Source: Paraprevotella xylaniphila YIT 11841
GTDB lineage: Bacteria > Bacteroidota > Bacteroidia > Bacteroidales > Bacteroidaceae
Assembly (NCBI RefSeq): GCF_000205165.1
Contig: NZ_GL883811.1
Coordinates: 26,353-90,352, forward strand
Length of the DNA stretch: 64,000 nucleotides
Direction of reading: 5' to 3'
Positions 27,511 through 35,998 of the stretch are shown here, in pieces; the stretch's first letter is position 1; each line of letters begins with the position of its first letter. Under the pieces are notes generated by a model that saw only the letters and a program-made list of their open reading frames with translations, was not told the DNA's origin and did not search any database. The position numbers and the translations under genes are program-made.

Positions 27511-27929
27511 GCAGTTCTTCTCCTTCTTGGCATAAGGGGTAAAGTAGGGGGATGTTTCGGGGTGTACCGGGGCATCCTCTTTTGGGTTGTCCCCGGTAGT
27601 GATGGCACGATACCGCCTTTCCGTTTGTAAGAGGACTTGAAGGCGCATTTTCATCGTGCGCCAAACGGAAAATCGTTTGGCGTAGAATGAAAAATCGTTT
27701 GGCGCAGAACGGGAAATCAATCTCCTGAGATTGATTTTAAGATTGTAATTTATTAGAATATAGTGTGTTGCGATTTCACAGTGCGAGGGCGTTTTGTTGG
27801 ATAAAATGAACGTATGGGCTTTGCCATTGTTTCCGTCCGGTCATGGTGACGGTTCATTTTTCAGACCTTTCATTTTTATTATCACGGGTTTCGCCTTAAC
27901 TTTGCGGCATAATCATCCATGATTCGTAT
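27511..27929. other. intergenic region between hsp20 and cobQ
   Basis: No gene seen. It holds a hairpin ACCGGGG (27566-27572) / CCCCGGT (27591-27597), 22-bp repeat site C (27642-27738), and the cobQ promoter box TAACTTTG (27897-27904). No cobalamin riboswitch is visible in front of cobQ. Confidence 0.5.
27642..27738. repeat. 22-bp intergenic repeat family, site C
   Basis: Read on the minus strand: TGCGCCAAACGATTTTTCAT followed by TC, then TACGCCAAACGATTTTCCGT, tandem units 22 bp apart. CCAAACG/CGTTTGG arms make local inverted repeats (27661-27680). A further CAATCTCCTGAGATTG palindrome lies at 27718-27733. Confidence 0.65.
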
Positions 27930-29426
27930 ATGGGAAAATTACATCCTTTCATGTTGGCCGGTACGGGGAGCGACGTGGGCAAGAGCGTACTGGCCGCGGC
28001 CTTGTGCCGCATCCTCCGGCAAGACGGGTACCGTCCGGCTCCGTTCAAGGCACAGAACATGTCGCTCAATTCGTATGCCACTCCCGAAGGGTTTGAGATA
28101 GGGCGGGCGCAGGCCGTGCAGGCCGAAGCGGCCGGCATACCGTGCCACACGGATATGAACCCCGTGTTGCTCAAACCGAACTCCGACCATACGTCGCAAG
28201 TGGTGCTCAACGGGCGACCCGTGGGGAACAGTTCGGCTTACGACTATTTCCGTCGAGGCGGACGCGAGGAACTGCGGGCGGCGGTGTGTGCAGCGTTCGA
28301 CCGGCTCGCCATCCGCTATAATCCCATTGTGATGGAGGGTGCGGGCAGCATTGCCGAAATCAACCTGCGGGACCGCGACATCGTGAACATGCCCATGGCC
28401 CGCCATGCCAGGGCAGACGTGTTCTTGGTGGCAGACATCGACCGGGGCGGGGTTTTCGCTTCGGCTTACGGTTCCATCATGTTGCAGACACCTGAAGACC
28501 GTTGCCGGATAAAAGGAATCATCGTTAACAAGTTCAGGGGCGACCGTCGGTTGTTCGACGATGGTGTGCGGATGATGGAGGAAGTGTGCGGCGTGCCGGT
28601 ACTCGGAGTGATACCTTATTTCCACGACATACAGATTGAGGAGGAGGATTCCGTGGAACTGGAACAGAAGAACGGACGTGCCGTAGCGGGACGGGTGAAT
28701 GTGGCCGTGGTGAAGTTGCTCCATCTGTCGAACTTCACGGATTTCGACCGATTGGAACGCGACGACAGGGTGCACCTGTATTACACCGACCGGGCAGATG
28801 AGTTGCAGAAAGCGGATGTCATCGTGTTACCCGGCAGTAAAAGCACGTTGGACGACTTGCGCGAACTGAAACGCAACGGCTTGGCCGAGGCCGTGGTACA
28901 AGCAGCCCGGAGCGGCAAGACCGTCATGGGGATTTGCGGAGGCTATCAGATGATGGGCACGGAGGTGGCCGACCCCGACGGGGTGGAAGGCACACCGGCA
29001 CGCTTGTCCGGTCTGGGGCTATTGCCCGTGCATACGGTCATCGGCCGGGAGAAAGTGACCCGTCAGGTGGAGTTCCGTTTTCACGGCTGCGGAACGCTGT
29101 GCCGGGGCTATGAAATCCACATGGGCAGGACGGTGGCCGACGAGGCAGGGCAATCCTTCATCCCCTTGAACCGATTGGCGGACGGGACAACCGACGGGTG
29201 TTATGTCCATGACCGTTGCATGGGGACTTACATCCATGGTATTCTGGACAACCCTTCTGTCTTGGATTTCCTTTTGGCTCCTTATACGGAGGGGACAGCT
29301 TGCGGGACTACGGAGGACTATGCTGACTACAAAGAAAGGCAATACGACCTTTTGGCCGCCCATGTTCGGCGGCATTTGGATATGAAGAAGTTCTATCGCA
29401 TCTTGTCGTCAGAGGAGGTAGAGTAA
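27930..29426 (+). CDS. cobQ: cobyric acid synthase
   Basis: A 498-residue glutamine-dependent amidotransferase that amidates four side chains of adenosylcobyrinic acid diamide. The N-terminal synthetase domain has MLAGTGSDVGKSVLAAALCR and KAQNMSLNSYATPEGFEIGR. The class-I glutamine amidotransferase domain (residues ~255-450) has the nucleophile Cys in VMGICGGYQMMG and the His in GTYIHGILDN. Length is normal. It converges on cbiB with an 18-bp overlap of 3' ends. A promoter box TAACTTTG lies at 27897-27904. Confidence 0.97.
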   Translation: MGKLHPFMLAGTGSDVGKSVLAAALCRILRQDGYRPAPFKAQNMSLNSYATPEGFEIGRAQAVQAEAAGIPCHTDMNPVLLKPNSDHTSQVVLNGRPVGNSSAYDYFRRGGREELRAAVCAAFDRLAIRYNPIVMEGAGSIAEINLRDRDIVNMPMARHARADVFLVADIDRGGVFASAYGSIMLQTPEDRCRIKGIIVNKFRGDRRLFDDGVRMMEEVCGVPVLGVIPYFHDIQIEEEDSVELEQKNGRAVAGRVNVAVVKLLHLSNFTDFDRLERDDRVHLYYTDRADELQKADVIVLPGSKSTLDDLRELKRNGLAEAVVQAARSGKTVMGICGGYQMMGTEVADPDGVEGTPARLSGLGLLPVHTVIGREKVTRQVEFRFHGCGTLCRGYEIHMGRTVADEAGQSFIPLNRLADGTTDGCYVHDRCMGTYIHGILDNPSVLDFLLAPYTEGTACGTTEDYADYKERQYDLLAAHVRRHLDMKKFYRILSSEEVE

Positions 29427-30380
29427 GACGCCCGTCAGGATCATCAGGATTTCCGCACGCCGGTTGATGGCCACGGCCTGTCGCATGTCGGCAGTGGTGA
29501 GCGGGCGCTGGCGGTTTCCGATGTACGGTTTGAAACAATACTCGCCGAAGTAGTGGTGCGGCCCGCCGAAGCGGCAGTCCAATATGCCGGCCAACGCCGC
29601 TTCGGGGTAGCCGGAGTTCGGGCTAGCATGCATCCGGCCGTAGCGTCGGATGAAGCGCAGTTCTTCTTTCAGGTTGCGGGCGCTTTTGCCTTTCCGAAAG
29701 GGGATGCACGTGGCCAACGCCATCAGAAGGGCGGTGAGCCGGGCAGGCAAGTAGTTGGCGGCATCGTCTATCCGGGCGGCTGTGCGGCCGAAGTCCTTGA
29801 ACCGTTCGGTGCGGTAGCCGAGCATGGAATCCATGGTGTTAATCATTTTATAGGTCAGCATCCCCGGGATACCTAGCACGTAGAGCCAGAATAACGGGGC
29901 GATGACACCGTCACTCAAGTTTTCCGCCAAGGTTTCCAAAGCGGCGGTGCGTATTTCCTGGTCGCTGAGGCGGCTTGTATCCCGTCCTACGATGCGGCTC
30001 ACTTGCCGCCTTCCTTCTTCCAAAGAACGGTCGGCGGCTCGGAATACCCTGCGCACTTCCCGGACGAGCGTCGTGCCTGCCAGACAGTAAAAGATAAGTA
30101 TGCCCGTCACGAGATAGTACAAATAAGTTCCCCAGATCTCCCATTGCAGGCAGGCTGCCCATAAGGTGGCCAAGGCGAGATGGGCGGATAGGAACAGGGT
30201 GCAGGGCGTGGCGATGGTCCAGAAAGTCCCTTTGGCACGCCGATGGTTCCCGTGGTTGGCTTTCCGTTCAAAAAAACTGATCCAACGGCCGAAAGCCACT
30301 ATGGGGTGCGGTAGCCGGGCGGGGTCTCCGGTGCAGAGGTCCAACCCCCATCCGATGAGTAAAGGAATAATGCTGTGCAT
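29409..30380 (-). CDS. cbiB: adenosylcobinamide-phosphate synthase CbiB
   Basis: ATG 30380 (MHSIIPLLIGWGLDLCTGDP) is chosen; an upstream GTG at 30407 would overlap cobD. The 323-residue integral membrane protein attaches aminopropanol phosphate to cobyric acid. Family motifs: DPARLPHPIVAFGRWISFFE, SDGVIAPLFWLYVLGIPGML, YKMINTMDSMLGYRTERFKD and AGILDCRFGGPHHYFGE. It is 8 bp behind cobD, which makes the aminopropanol phosphate it uses. Confidence 0.94.
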   Translation of the reverse strand: MHSIIPLLIGWGLDLCTGDPARLPHPIVAFGRWISFFERKANHGNHRRAKGTFWTIATPCTLFLSAHLALATLWAACLQWEIWGTYLYYLVTGILIFYCLAGTTLVREVRRVFRAADRSLEEGRRQVSRIVGRDTSRLSDQEIRTAALETLAENLSDGVIAPLFWLYVLGIPGMLTYKMINTMDSMLGYRTERFKDFGRTAARIDDAANYLPARLTALLMALATCIPFRKGKSARNLKEELRFIRRYGRMHASPNSGYPEAALAGILDCRFGGPHHYFGEYCFKPYIGNRQRPLTTADMRQAVAINRRAEILMILTGVLLYLL

Positions 30381-30388
30381 AGTCGTGG

Positions 30389-31405
30389 TTATATGGAAAA
30401 CATCCACTCTCCGATGGCGGAGAGCAGGCGGTCGTCTTCTTCGGGGGATTGTACGGCTATGCGGAAGTACCGTTCGTCCAATCCTTCAAAATTACCGGCA
30501 TCGCGGATGAGCATGCCATGCGTTTCGGCCAAGTAGTCCTTCAGTGCCGAGGCCTTGCCCATCCGTAGCCGGGCCAACAGGTAGTGGGTCTCTCCTGGCC
30601 AAACTTCGGCTATGTGCAGGGCTTCCAATTGCCTGGCCATGCGTGCTCGCTCTTCTAATAAAGCTTGCAGGTCGAACCGAAAGTCTTTTTCATGTTCCGT
30701 CAGGAAGAGGGCGGCTTCCAATGCCAATGTGTTGACCGACCACGGCATTTTGTTCTGCCGGACACGCGCCGTCCATTCCCGCCGGGCGGTCAGGTAGCCG
30801 ACGCGCAATCCCGGGATGCCGAAACGTTTCGTCAGGGAATGGAGCAATATGACGTTAGGCAGTGCGGCGGCTTCATGCGGAGAAAACAGCCTGCGCAGGG
30901 TGAAATCCTCATAACTTTGGTCGATGACGAACAGGACATCCGGATGCTGCGCGGCTAACCGTTTCATCTCATCGTGGGGAAGGACGGCTCCGGTCGGGTT
31001 GTTCGGATTACAGATCCACACGATGTCCACATCCTCCGGCAGATGGTCGGTGGTATAGATGGATTGTACCTGATGGCCGTGCAGGCGGCAGGCATCCGCA
31101 TATTCCGAAAACGTGGGGGACAGGATGCAGGAACGTCTTCCGGAAAAAGCCTGCGCAACCAGATAGATGGCTTCTGTGGCTCCGCTCGTCAGGCAGACCG
31201 ATTCTGCGCTTATCCCCATCGCTTGGGCCAGTTTGTTTTCTACGGCATACGGTGACGGTTCGGGATAGGAACGTACTTGCTCCCAACAGTTCTCCAAATG
31301 CCGGAACAGGGGGGCAAGCGATGTATGGTGATATACATTGCTGCTGAAGTTCAGGGTTATCTTACGGTTGTACCGGTATGAGTCGTCTCCGTGTCCGTTG
31401 AGCAT
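30389..31405 (-). CDS. cobD: threonine-phosphate decarboxylase CobD (PLP aminotransferase fold)
   Basis: ATG 31405 is chosen over the upstream TTG at 31426. The 338-residue class I/II aminotransferase-fold protein has the PLP-lysine motif HSLTKRFGIPGLRVGYL and WICNPNNPTGAVLPHDEM. Histidinol-phosphate aminotransferase is the close relative and might be the automatic label. Position directly before cbiB and opposite cobQ supports CobD, which decarboxylates L-threonine phosphate to aminopropanol phosphate for the cobalamin nucleotide loop. Promoter box TACCTTTG at 31431-31424. Confidence 0.88.
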   Translation of the reverse strand: MLNGHGDDSYRYNRKITLNFSSNVYHHTSLAPLFRHLENCWEQVRSYPEPSPYAVENKLAQAMGISAESVCLTSGATEAIYLVAQAFSGRRSCILSPTFSEYADACRLHGHQVQSIYTTDHLPEDVDIVWICNPNNPTGAVLPHDEMKRLAAQHPDVLFVIDQSYEDFTLRRLFSPHEAAALPNVILLHSLTKRFGIPGLRVGYLTARREWTARVRQNKMPWSVNTLALEAALFLTEHEKDFRFDLQALLEERARMARQLEALHIAEVWPGETHYLLARLRMGKASALKDYLAETHGMLIRDAGNFEGLDERYFRIAVQSPEEDDRLLSAIGEWMFSI

Positions 31406-31423
31406 GGTGATTCCATTTTGGGG

Positions 31424-31431
31424 CAAAGGTA
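31424..31431 (-). promoter_or_regulatory. promoter box of cobD-cbiB
   Basis: Minus strand TACCTTTG, with a predicted leader of only about 12 nt before ATG 31405. Confidence 0.45.
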
Positions 31432-31467
31432 CGTAAAAATGATAAGATATGAGAGGGAGAGGGTGGA

Positions 31468-31504
31468 TAAAAAACGGGGACGTGCACTCACTGCATGTCC
31501 CCGT
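31468..31504 (-). terminator. terminator of the 31535-33320 unit
   Basis: On the minus strand ACGGGGACATGCA (31504-31492) pairs with TGCACGTCCCCGT (31486-31474), followed by TTTTTAT. The stem is 13 bp with one mismatch. Confidence 0.75.
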
Positions 31505-31534
31505 TGGTTTAAGCCATGAAGAAACTTCTATGGA

Positions 31535-32293
31535 TTAGAAGTTATATCCTAATTTGACCATAAACTTGCTGGTTTTGGTCTTTTCCGTGATTTCATTGAA
31601 ATCGAGAGCATAACCGATGCCCACGTTGAACTTGCTGATGTCGAGTGTGGCTCCGATTTGCCATCCGAACTGCACACGGTTCCATTTCCAGTCGTCGGAA
31701 CCATACAATTCGTTTACGTCGTCTTTGTCGAACAAGTTATAGCTTTCGTCGTATTCGTAATCGCTTCTGTCAATGTAGTCTTCAAACTCTGATGGAATAT
31801 TAAGAGTGAATTCTTCCTTTTCTTTTGCCATTAGATTTACACGCAGATAGAAACCCGTGTAAGGCTTGATGGCCAACTGTTCGTTGATTTTTACGCCATA
31901 GACTAAATTTATGGGTATGTTCAAGCCTAATTGTGTGATAGAATTCTTGGATTCATATCCGACTGTATAGCCATAATATTCATCTGATTCGCTTTCACTG
32001 TCGCTATGGCGTGAGAAGTTGATTCCTATACCGGTTTGGATGAACAAGGGCAATTTCTTAGCGACTTTAAAAGCATGTTCGTAATCTACGGAGAATCCAT
32101 TCATATCCAAGTCATCGGGGTCGTCGAAGTCTTGGTTGATGAATACGCGGTCATACGAGAACCGCAAACCTTTCCAAGCCTCTACGTCAGAAGATGATGA
32201 AGCTGATGAACCGCTGCCGTTCATGAACTGTGCGAAAGACATTGTAGAGCAACCCAACAACATCGCGGTCAATAAACACTTAAACTTTTTCAT
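31535..32293 (-). CDS. outer-membrane beta-barrel protein
   Basis: A 252-residue protein with a signal peptide (MKKFKCLLTAMLLGCSTMSF, cut before QFMNG). A serine-rich linker (SGSSASSSS) follows, then repeated amphipathic strands (WKGLRFSYDRVFINQDFDD, LPLFIQTGIGINFSRHS, NVGIGYALDFNEITEK, SKFMVKLGYNF at the end). Acidic loops are prominent (DDPDDLDM, SDSESESDEYYG, DYEYDESYN). Function unknown. It is 40 bp behind the TolB-like gene and probably cotranscribed with it, downstream of the putative invertible promoter. Confidence 0.78.
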   Translation of the reverse strand: MKKFKCLLTAMLLGCSTMSFAQFMNGSGSSASSSSDVEAWKGLRFSYDRVFINQDFDDPDDLDMNGFSVDYEHAFKVAKKLPLFIQTGIGINFSRHSDSESESDEYYGYTVGYESKNSITQLGLNIPINLVYGVKINEQLAIKPYTGFYLRVNLMAKEKEEFTLNIPSEFEDYIDRSDYEYDESYNLFDKDDVNELYGSDDWKWNRVQFGWQIGATLDISKFNVGIGYALDFNEITEKTKTSKFMVKLGYNF

Positions 32294-32333
32294 AATCCCA
32301 AATTTTGATGTTAGTAAATTATTTGATTAAACA

Positions 32334-33320
32334 CTAATAGTTGAATGTCATACGCCAGATGTTGGCTTTGGCTTCTTTGTTTCCACGTTGCGACACAAAG
32401 TAGATGTAGTGTCCGTCCTTGCTCCACACCGGGCTGAGGTCGTCTGCGGCATGGTAGGTGAGTTGGGCAAATCCCGTTCCGTCCAGACGCGACACGAACA
32501 AGTCGGTATTGTAGTAAGAAAAAGAGCCGGTTTCTATTTTACTGCTTCCCACGAACAACAACCATTGTCCGTCCGGTGAGATGGAAGGAGAGGTGAAGTC
32601 GCGATCGGGTTGCGAGACGATGCATTCCTCCACTCCAGTCTCGTAGTTGACCTTCCATATCTCGCTGTGTCCCGCAGCATTGGGGCGCACGCAGATGAAT
32701 GCCGGTTCGCCTTTGACGGGGTAGGGGTTCAGGCCTTGGGAGTAGTTGGCTAAGAAGTTGTTTTTCATGTCATGGCTCCATATGCTGATGCTTTTGTTTT
32801 CCTGTCGGGCAAAGAATATCAAATTCATGTTCGCCGAATAAATCGGGGAATAGTCCATGTTGCCGGTTGTGATTTGGCGGCATACGAAACCCTTGTTGGC
32901 AGACGTTTGGAATATCTGGTTGGTCTTCCCGCGAGCCTCGGAGAACACGATTTGCTTACCGTCGGGTGAATAAGAAAAGTCCAATACGGCAGTACGGTTG
33001 GTTTTCTGGATGGAAGAACCTTGTTTACTCAAATCTTTAATGAAGATATTGGTCGTGTTGTTACGGAAAGACAGGTAGGCAATCTGGCTTCCGTCTGTGG
33101 AAATATCCAGAATGCGGTTGGAGAACCAACCGATGCCTCGGTTGCTTCGTTTGACTTCCGGCATGCACACATAATCTGTGGTCTGGGAAATTTGGGTGAA
33201 ATCGGTTCCCGATTCTTCCGGAACAGACACCACCGAGTAGTCTACGCTTTGAGCCATAATTGATTCACAAGCTAAAGCGAGTAGAAAAAACATGCTATAA
33301 GGTTGTATTCCGAATCTCAT
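32334..33320 (-). CDS. secreted TolB-like (WD40/PD40) beta-propeller protein
   Basis: A 328-residue protein with a signal peptide (MRFGIQPYSMFFLLALACES, AQ cleavage). It is built of six or so PD40-type blades: ISTDGSQIAYLSFRN, FSYSPDGKQIVFSEARG, PSISPDGQWLLFVGSS and SPVWSKDGHYIYFVSQRG. Such propellers act as periplasmic scaffolds for protein-protein contacts (TolB is the known model). In this location it probably works with the outer-membrane protein encoded next. Only 30 bp separate its start from the left arm of the inverted repeat at 33351-33544, and I see no promoter for it in the present orientation. Confidence 0.78.
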   Translation of the reverse strand: MRFGIQPYSMFFLLALACESIMAQSVDYSVVSVPEESGTDFTQISQTTDYVCMPEVKRSNRGIGWFSNRILDISTDGSQIAYLSFRNNTTNIFIKDLSKQGSSIQKTNRTAVLDFSYSPDGKQIVFSEARGKTNQIFQTSANKGFVCRQITTGNMDYSPIYSANMNLIFFARQENKSISIWSHDMKNNFLANYSQGLNPYPVKGEPAFICVRPNAAGHSEIWKVNYETGVEECIVSQPDRDFTSPSISPDGQWLLFVGSSKIETGSFSYYNTDLFVSRLDGTGFAQLTYHAADDLSPVWSKDGHYIYFVSQRGNKEAKANIWRMTFNY

Positions 33321-33350
33321 ATCTGTGTTTCCTTTTTTGGTTTAAATGTA

Positions 33351-33544
33351 TATCTCTTCATAAGAGAGCAATTGTGTGGCGTTTCATCTTGTTATATAGT
33401 ATGATAGCCTTCTTGAAAAGACGGTTTCTCTTAACTTTCTCAACATTTTGTGCACATAATTTGTATTTTATCGGAAGATAATTTTGCGTTATACAATCTT
33501 TTGAATATTTTTGCATTAAATAGTTGCTCTCTTATGAAGAGATA
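33351..33544. repeat. putative invertible promoter segment bounded by 21-bp inverted repeats
   Basis: The arms 33351-33371 (TATCTCTTCATAAGAGAGCA plus A) and 33524-33544 are perfect reverse complements over 21 bp and bracket 152 bp. Each arm is itself a partial palindrome (CTCTT-cat-AAGAG), as expected of a site-specific recombinase site. Inside, near the right arm, is a promoter pointing right. The segment separates divergent envelope genes. This matches known Bacteroides invertible promoters in arm length, spacing and content. No recombinase gene is in the window; inversion is inferred. Confidence 0.65.
33483..33513 (+). promoter_or_regulatory. promoter inside the inverted-repeat segment
   Basis: TTTG (33483-33486), 19-bp spacer, TATTTTTG (33506-33513): a full match to the Bacteroides -33/-7 consensus. 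In the present orientation it fires toward the outer-membrane gene at 33734. Inverted, the box would lie at 33389-33382 and give the gene at 33320 a leader of about 55 nt. I found no TAnnTTTG box on the other strand of the segment. Confidence 0.6.
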
Positions 33545-33675
33545 AATCAAATTCTTCCATCGTTTTTCTTATTAATTTTTACTTTCTTTTGTCCGTTTTG
33601 GATTTATTTGTTTCCAAAAAGTAGGATGAAGAATCTTTTTTCTCTGAAATCTACTTCAGATAGATTTTATTTGCG

Positions 33676-33683
33676 TATATTTG
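33676..33683 (+). promoter_or_regulatory. second promoter box before the 33734 gene
   Basis: TATATTTG, outside the inverted-repeat segment, with no clear -33 partner. It may give the downstream gene basal transcription in either orientation. Confidence 0.4.
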
Positions 33684-33733
33684 TGTGAGGTGTGATAAAT
33701 GCGCCGATATTGTTTAATTTAAAAACTTAATTT

Positions 33734-34351
33734 ATGAAAAAAATCTTTTTAATGTTGGTAGCAGCTTTCATGGTGGGGGCAGCTACGATGAATGCACAAG
33801 TGAAAGGTGGAGAATTCATCTTGCGTGGTGGTTTTGCGGCTAATAATTTCAAAGGGGACAATACCGCAGGGTTGGACATGTTGCCGAGCTACAATATTAG
33901 CTTGGATTATAACAAGAACTTTTATAAAGGTGCTTATTGGAATGTGGGCTTGATGTTTGGTACGCGTGGTTTTGAGGCCGACCACTCTGATATGAAATTT
34001 CGGGCACATAATTTCAATATCCCGGTAACCATTGGTTATAAGTACAATTTGACAAACAACTTTGCCATTGACGGACGTTTCGGTGCTTTCTTCGGTGTTG
34101 ATATGGGAGGCAAGATTAAATGGGACGTTGATGATGATTGGGAACATTGGGAAGAATTCGTGGATGATGAAATTAAGATTGGTGACATTGATGATTACAA
34201 CCGTTGTGACGGAGGTATCTTGTTGGGCTTAGGCGTATGGTATAAACGTGTTAACTTTGAATACACCTTCAAGCGTGGTTTCGGAGAAGCGTGGGATGAC
34301 GGCCCGGCCGGTGCGGTAAACCATATGATTCGTTTGGGTTACGCATTCTGA
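33734..34351 (+). CDS. outer-membrane beta-barrel protein
   Basis: A 205-residue protein with a signal peptide (MKKIFLMLVAAFMVGAATMN, AQ). It is a small barrel: GGEFILRGGFAANNFKG, YWNVGLMFGTRGFEAD, HNFNIPVTIGYKYNLTNNFA, GGILLGLGVWYKRVNFEYTF and NHMIRLGYAF at the C-terminus. An acidic/tryptophan loop (WDVDDDWEHWEEFVDDE) is unusual. It is related in type, not clearly in sequence, to the barrel encoded at 31535-32293 on the other side of the switch. It is followed by a terminator at 34377-34408. Confidence 0.8.
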   Translation: MKKIFLMLVAAFMVGAATMNAQVKGGEFILRGGFAANNFKGDNTAGLDMLPSYNISLDYNKNFYKGAYWNVGLMFGTRGFEADHSDMKFRAHNFNIPVTIGYKYNLTNNFAIDGRFGAFFGVDMGGKIKWDVDDDWEHWEEFVDDEIKIGDIDDYNRCDGGILLGLGVWYKRVNFEYTFKRGFGEAWDDGPAGAVNHMIRLGYAF

Positions 34352-34376
34352 TTTAGCAAATAAGGTAAGACTTTAT

Positions 34377-34417
34377 GCGGCTTGCACTTGTGTGTGGGCC
34401 GCTTTTTTGTACCTTTG
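34377..34417 (+). terminator. terminator followed by the gph promoter
   Basis: GCGGC (34377-34381) pairs with GCCGC (34398-34402), followed by six T. Just behind it TACCTTTG (34410-34417), with CTTG 19 bp upstream (34387-34390), forms the promoter of the next gene. Confidence 0.6.
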
Positions 34418-34448
34418 CGGAAATTTTGTTCGATTATAGATAATAAGG

Positions 34449-35114
34449 ATGGCGAAAATTACTACGGTCGTTTTTGACTTGGACGGTACGTTGCTTAATA
34501 CGTTGGACGATTTGGCGGATAGTACGAATTATGCTCTGGTACAGTTCGGATTTCCTCCGCGCAGTGTGGAGGAGGTGCGCAGTTTTGTGGGTAACGGAGT
34601 GCGCAAATTGATGGAACGTGCCGTGCCAACCGGTACGGATAGTGGGCGGTTTGAGGCTGTTTTCGACTGTTTCAAACGCTATTATGTGGAACATTGCATG
34701 GTGAAGACCGGTTTATATCCGGGTATTGCGGATTTGTTGCATGAACTGAAAATGGCCGGTTATAAGATTGCCATTGTGTCGAATAAACTGCAAGGCGGGG
34801 TGGATGAACTCTATCGTCATTATTTTCAGGATACGGTACAAGTGGCCGTAGGAGAGCGTGCCGGCATACGTCGCAAACCGGCTCCCGACATGGTGGAAAT
34901 TGCATTGCAGGAACTGGGGGTGGAAAAGGACGAAGCCGTTTACGTAGGAGACTCGGATGTAGACGTGGCTACGGCTGCCCATGCGGGGCTTCCGTGTATT
35001 TCTGTATTATGGGGTTTCCGCGACCGGGATTTCTTGGAACGAAACGGGGCCGTCCGTTTTGCGGACAGCCCTGCTGATATACCCGGTCTGTTGGAATCCA
35101 TTTCCAGGTTGTGA
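34449..35114 (+). CDS. gph: HAD-family phosphoglycolate phosphatase-like hydrolase
   Basis: A 221-residue haloacid-dehalogenase hydrolase with motif I VVFDLDGTLLNTLDDLADST (nucleophile and acid/base Asp), a helical cap, motif II IAIVSNKLQGG, a conserved lysine (GIRRKPAPDMVEIA) and motif III VYVGDSDVDVATAA. This is the Gph pattern (2-phosphoglycolate phosphatase), but substrate specificity in this family is hard to read from sequence. It is a single gene with its own promoter, converging on the SIMPL gene. Confidence 0.88.
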   Translation: MAKITTVVFDLDGTLLNTLDDLADSTNYALVQFGFPPRSVEEVRSFVGNGVRKLMERAVPTGTDSGRFEAVFDCFKRYYVEHCMVKTGLYPGIADLLHELKMAGYKIAIVSNKLQGGVDELYRHYFQDTVQVAVGERAGIRRKPAPDMVEIALQELGVEKDEAVYVGDSDVDVATAAHAGLPCISVLWGFRDRDFLERNGAVRFADSPADIPGLLESISRL

Positions 35115-35121
35115 ACTCCGG

Positions 35122-35823
35122 TCAGTCCTCAAGCGAGTAGTCTATCGTCGTTACGACACGTACCTGTTTTATATAAGGTGTGTTCGGATCCCGGTTCTCG
35201 ATGGAGAATTGTCCTTGGTAGGCGCGTTGTATGCTTCCCAAGCGGCTTTCCGAGTCTTTGGCAAACTTTTCGGCAGCCGTACGTGCATTTTTGGTGGCTT
35301 CCTCTATCATTTTTGGCTTGATGTCGTTGAGGCTCGTGTAGTCGTATGCCACGTTGTAGCGGTAATCTCCGGAAATGATGGCAACTCCTTGTTTGAGCAG
35401 TTCGCTTTGTTCGTTGATGAGACCTCTCACCAAGTCTACTTGTTTAGAGGTGACCGTGACGACCGTGGTTACATTGTAGCGGTAGGGTTGCACGGTCGTA
35501 TTATAGCGTTCGGCTTTGGTGTCGATGATTTCCGGGGCGTTTATGCTAATTTCATTCTCCTTGACCCCTTTGCTTTTCAGGAATGCGATGATTTTTGCAT
35601 TGGATTCCTCTATCTCATTATAAAGGGATACCATATCGTTTCCCAAGACTTTATAAGTCAGCGGCCACGTAACCTTATCGGCTTTTACTTCCATTTCGGC
35701 TAACCCCTTGACGGTTACTACACGGCTGTGGGATGAAAACTCGCTGAGGCCATTGCGTACGAATACGCCGGCTAATGACAATCCTACGGCCAAGATAATG
35801 GCCTCTATTCTCCAATTCTTCAT
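35122..35823 (-). CDS. SIMPL-domain (DUF541) protein
   Basis: A 233-residue protein with an N-terminal membrane or signal segment (KNWRIEAIILAVGLSLAGVF), then the SIMPL domain: VVTVKGLAEMEVKADKVTWP, YNEIEESNAKIIAFLKSKGV and a long helix AEKFAKDSESRLGSIQRAYQ. Members are periplasmic or membrane-anchored; some are linked to oxidative stress or to signalling, without a general mechanism. It is monocistronic. Confidence 0.87.
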   Translation of the reverse strand: MKNWRIEAIILAVGLSLAGVFVRNGLSEFSSHSRVVTVKGLAEMEVKADKVTWPLTYKVLGNDMVSLYNEIEESNAKIIAFLKSKGVKENEISINAPEIIDTKAERYNTTVQPYRYNVTTVVTVTSKQVDLVRGLINEQSELLKQGVAIISGDYRYNVAYDYTSLNDIKPKMIEEATKNARTAAEKFAKDSESRLGSIQRAYQGQFSIENRDPNTPYIKQVRVVTTIDYSLED

Positions 35824-35920
35824 GCGTTAAAGTTTTAATGAATACAATCGTAAGAAGCAAATATAGCTGATATGTGGTGAATATGGCAAGGAGAAGTATG
35901 AAAAATCCTAAATATGCCCG

Positions 35921-35976
35921 AAAAAAATGTCCCATCTGTATTCCGGCCTTGTTAGAAAGACGTATACAGATGGGAC
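35921..35976 (-). terminator. terminator behind fasciclin copy 1
   Basis: The 13-bp perfect stem GTCCCATCTGTAT (minus 35976-35964) pairs with ATACAGATGGGAC (35941-35929) and is followed by ATTTTTTT. Confidence 0.8.
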
Positions 35977-35998
35977 TATAGTTTGTTGCGGAACGTGT

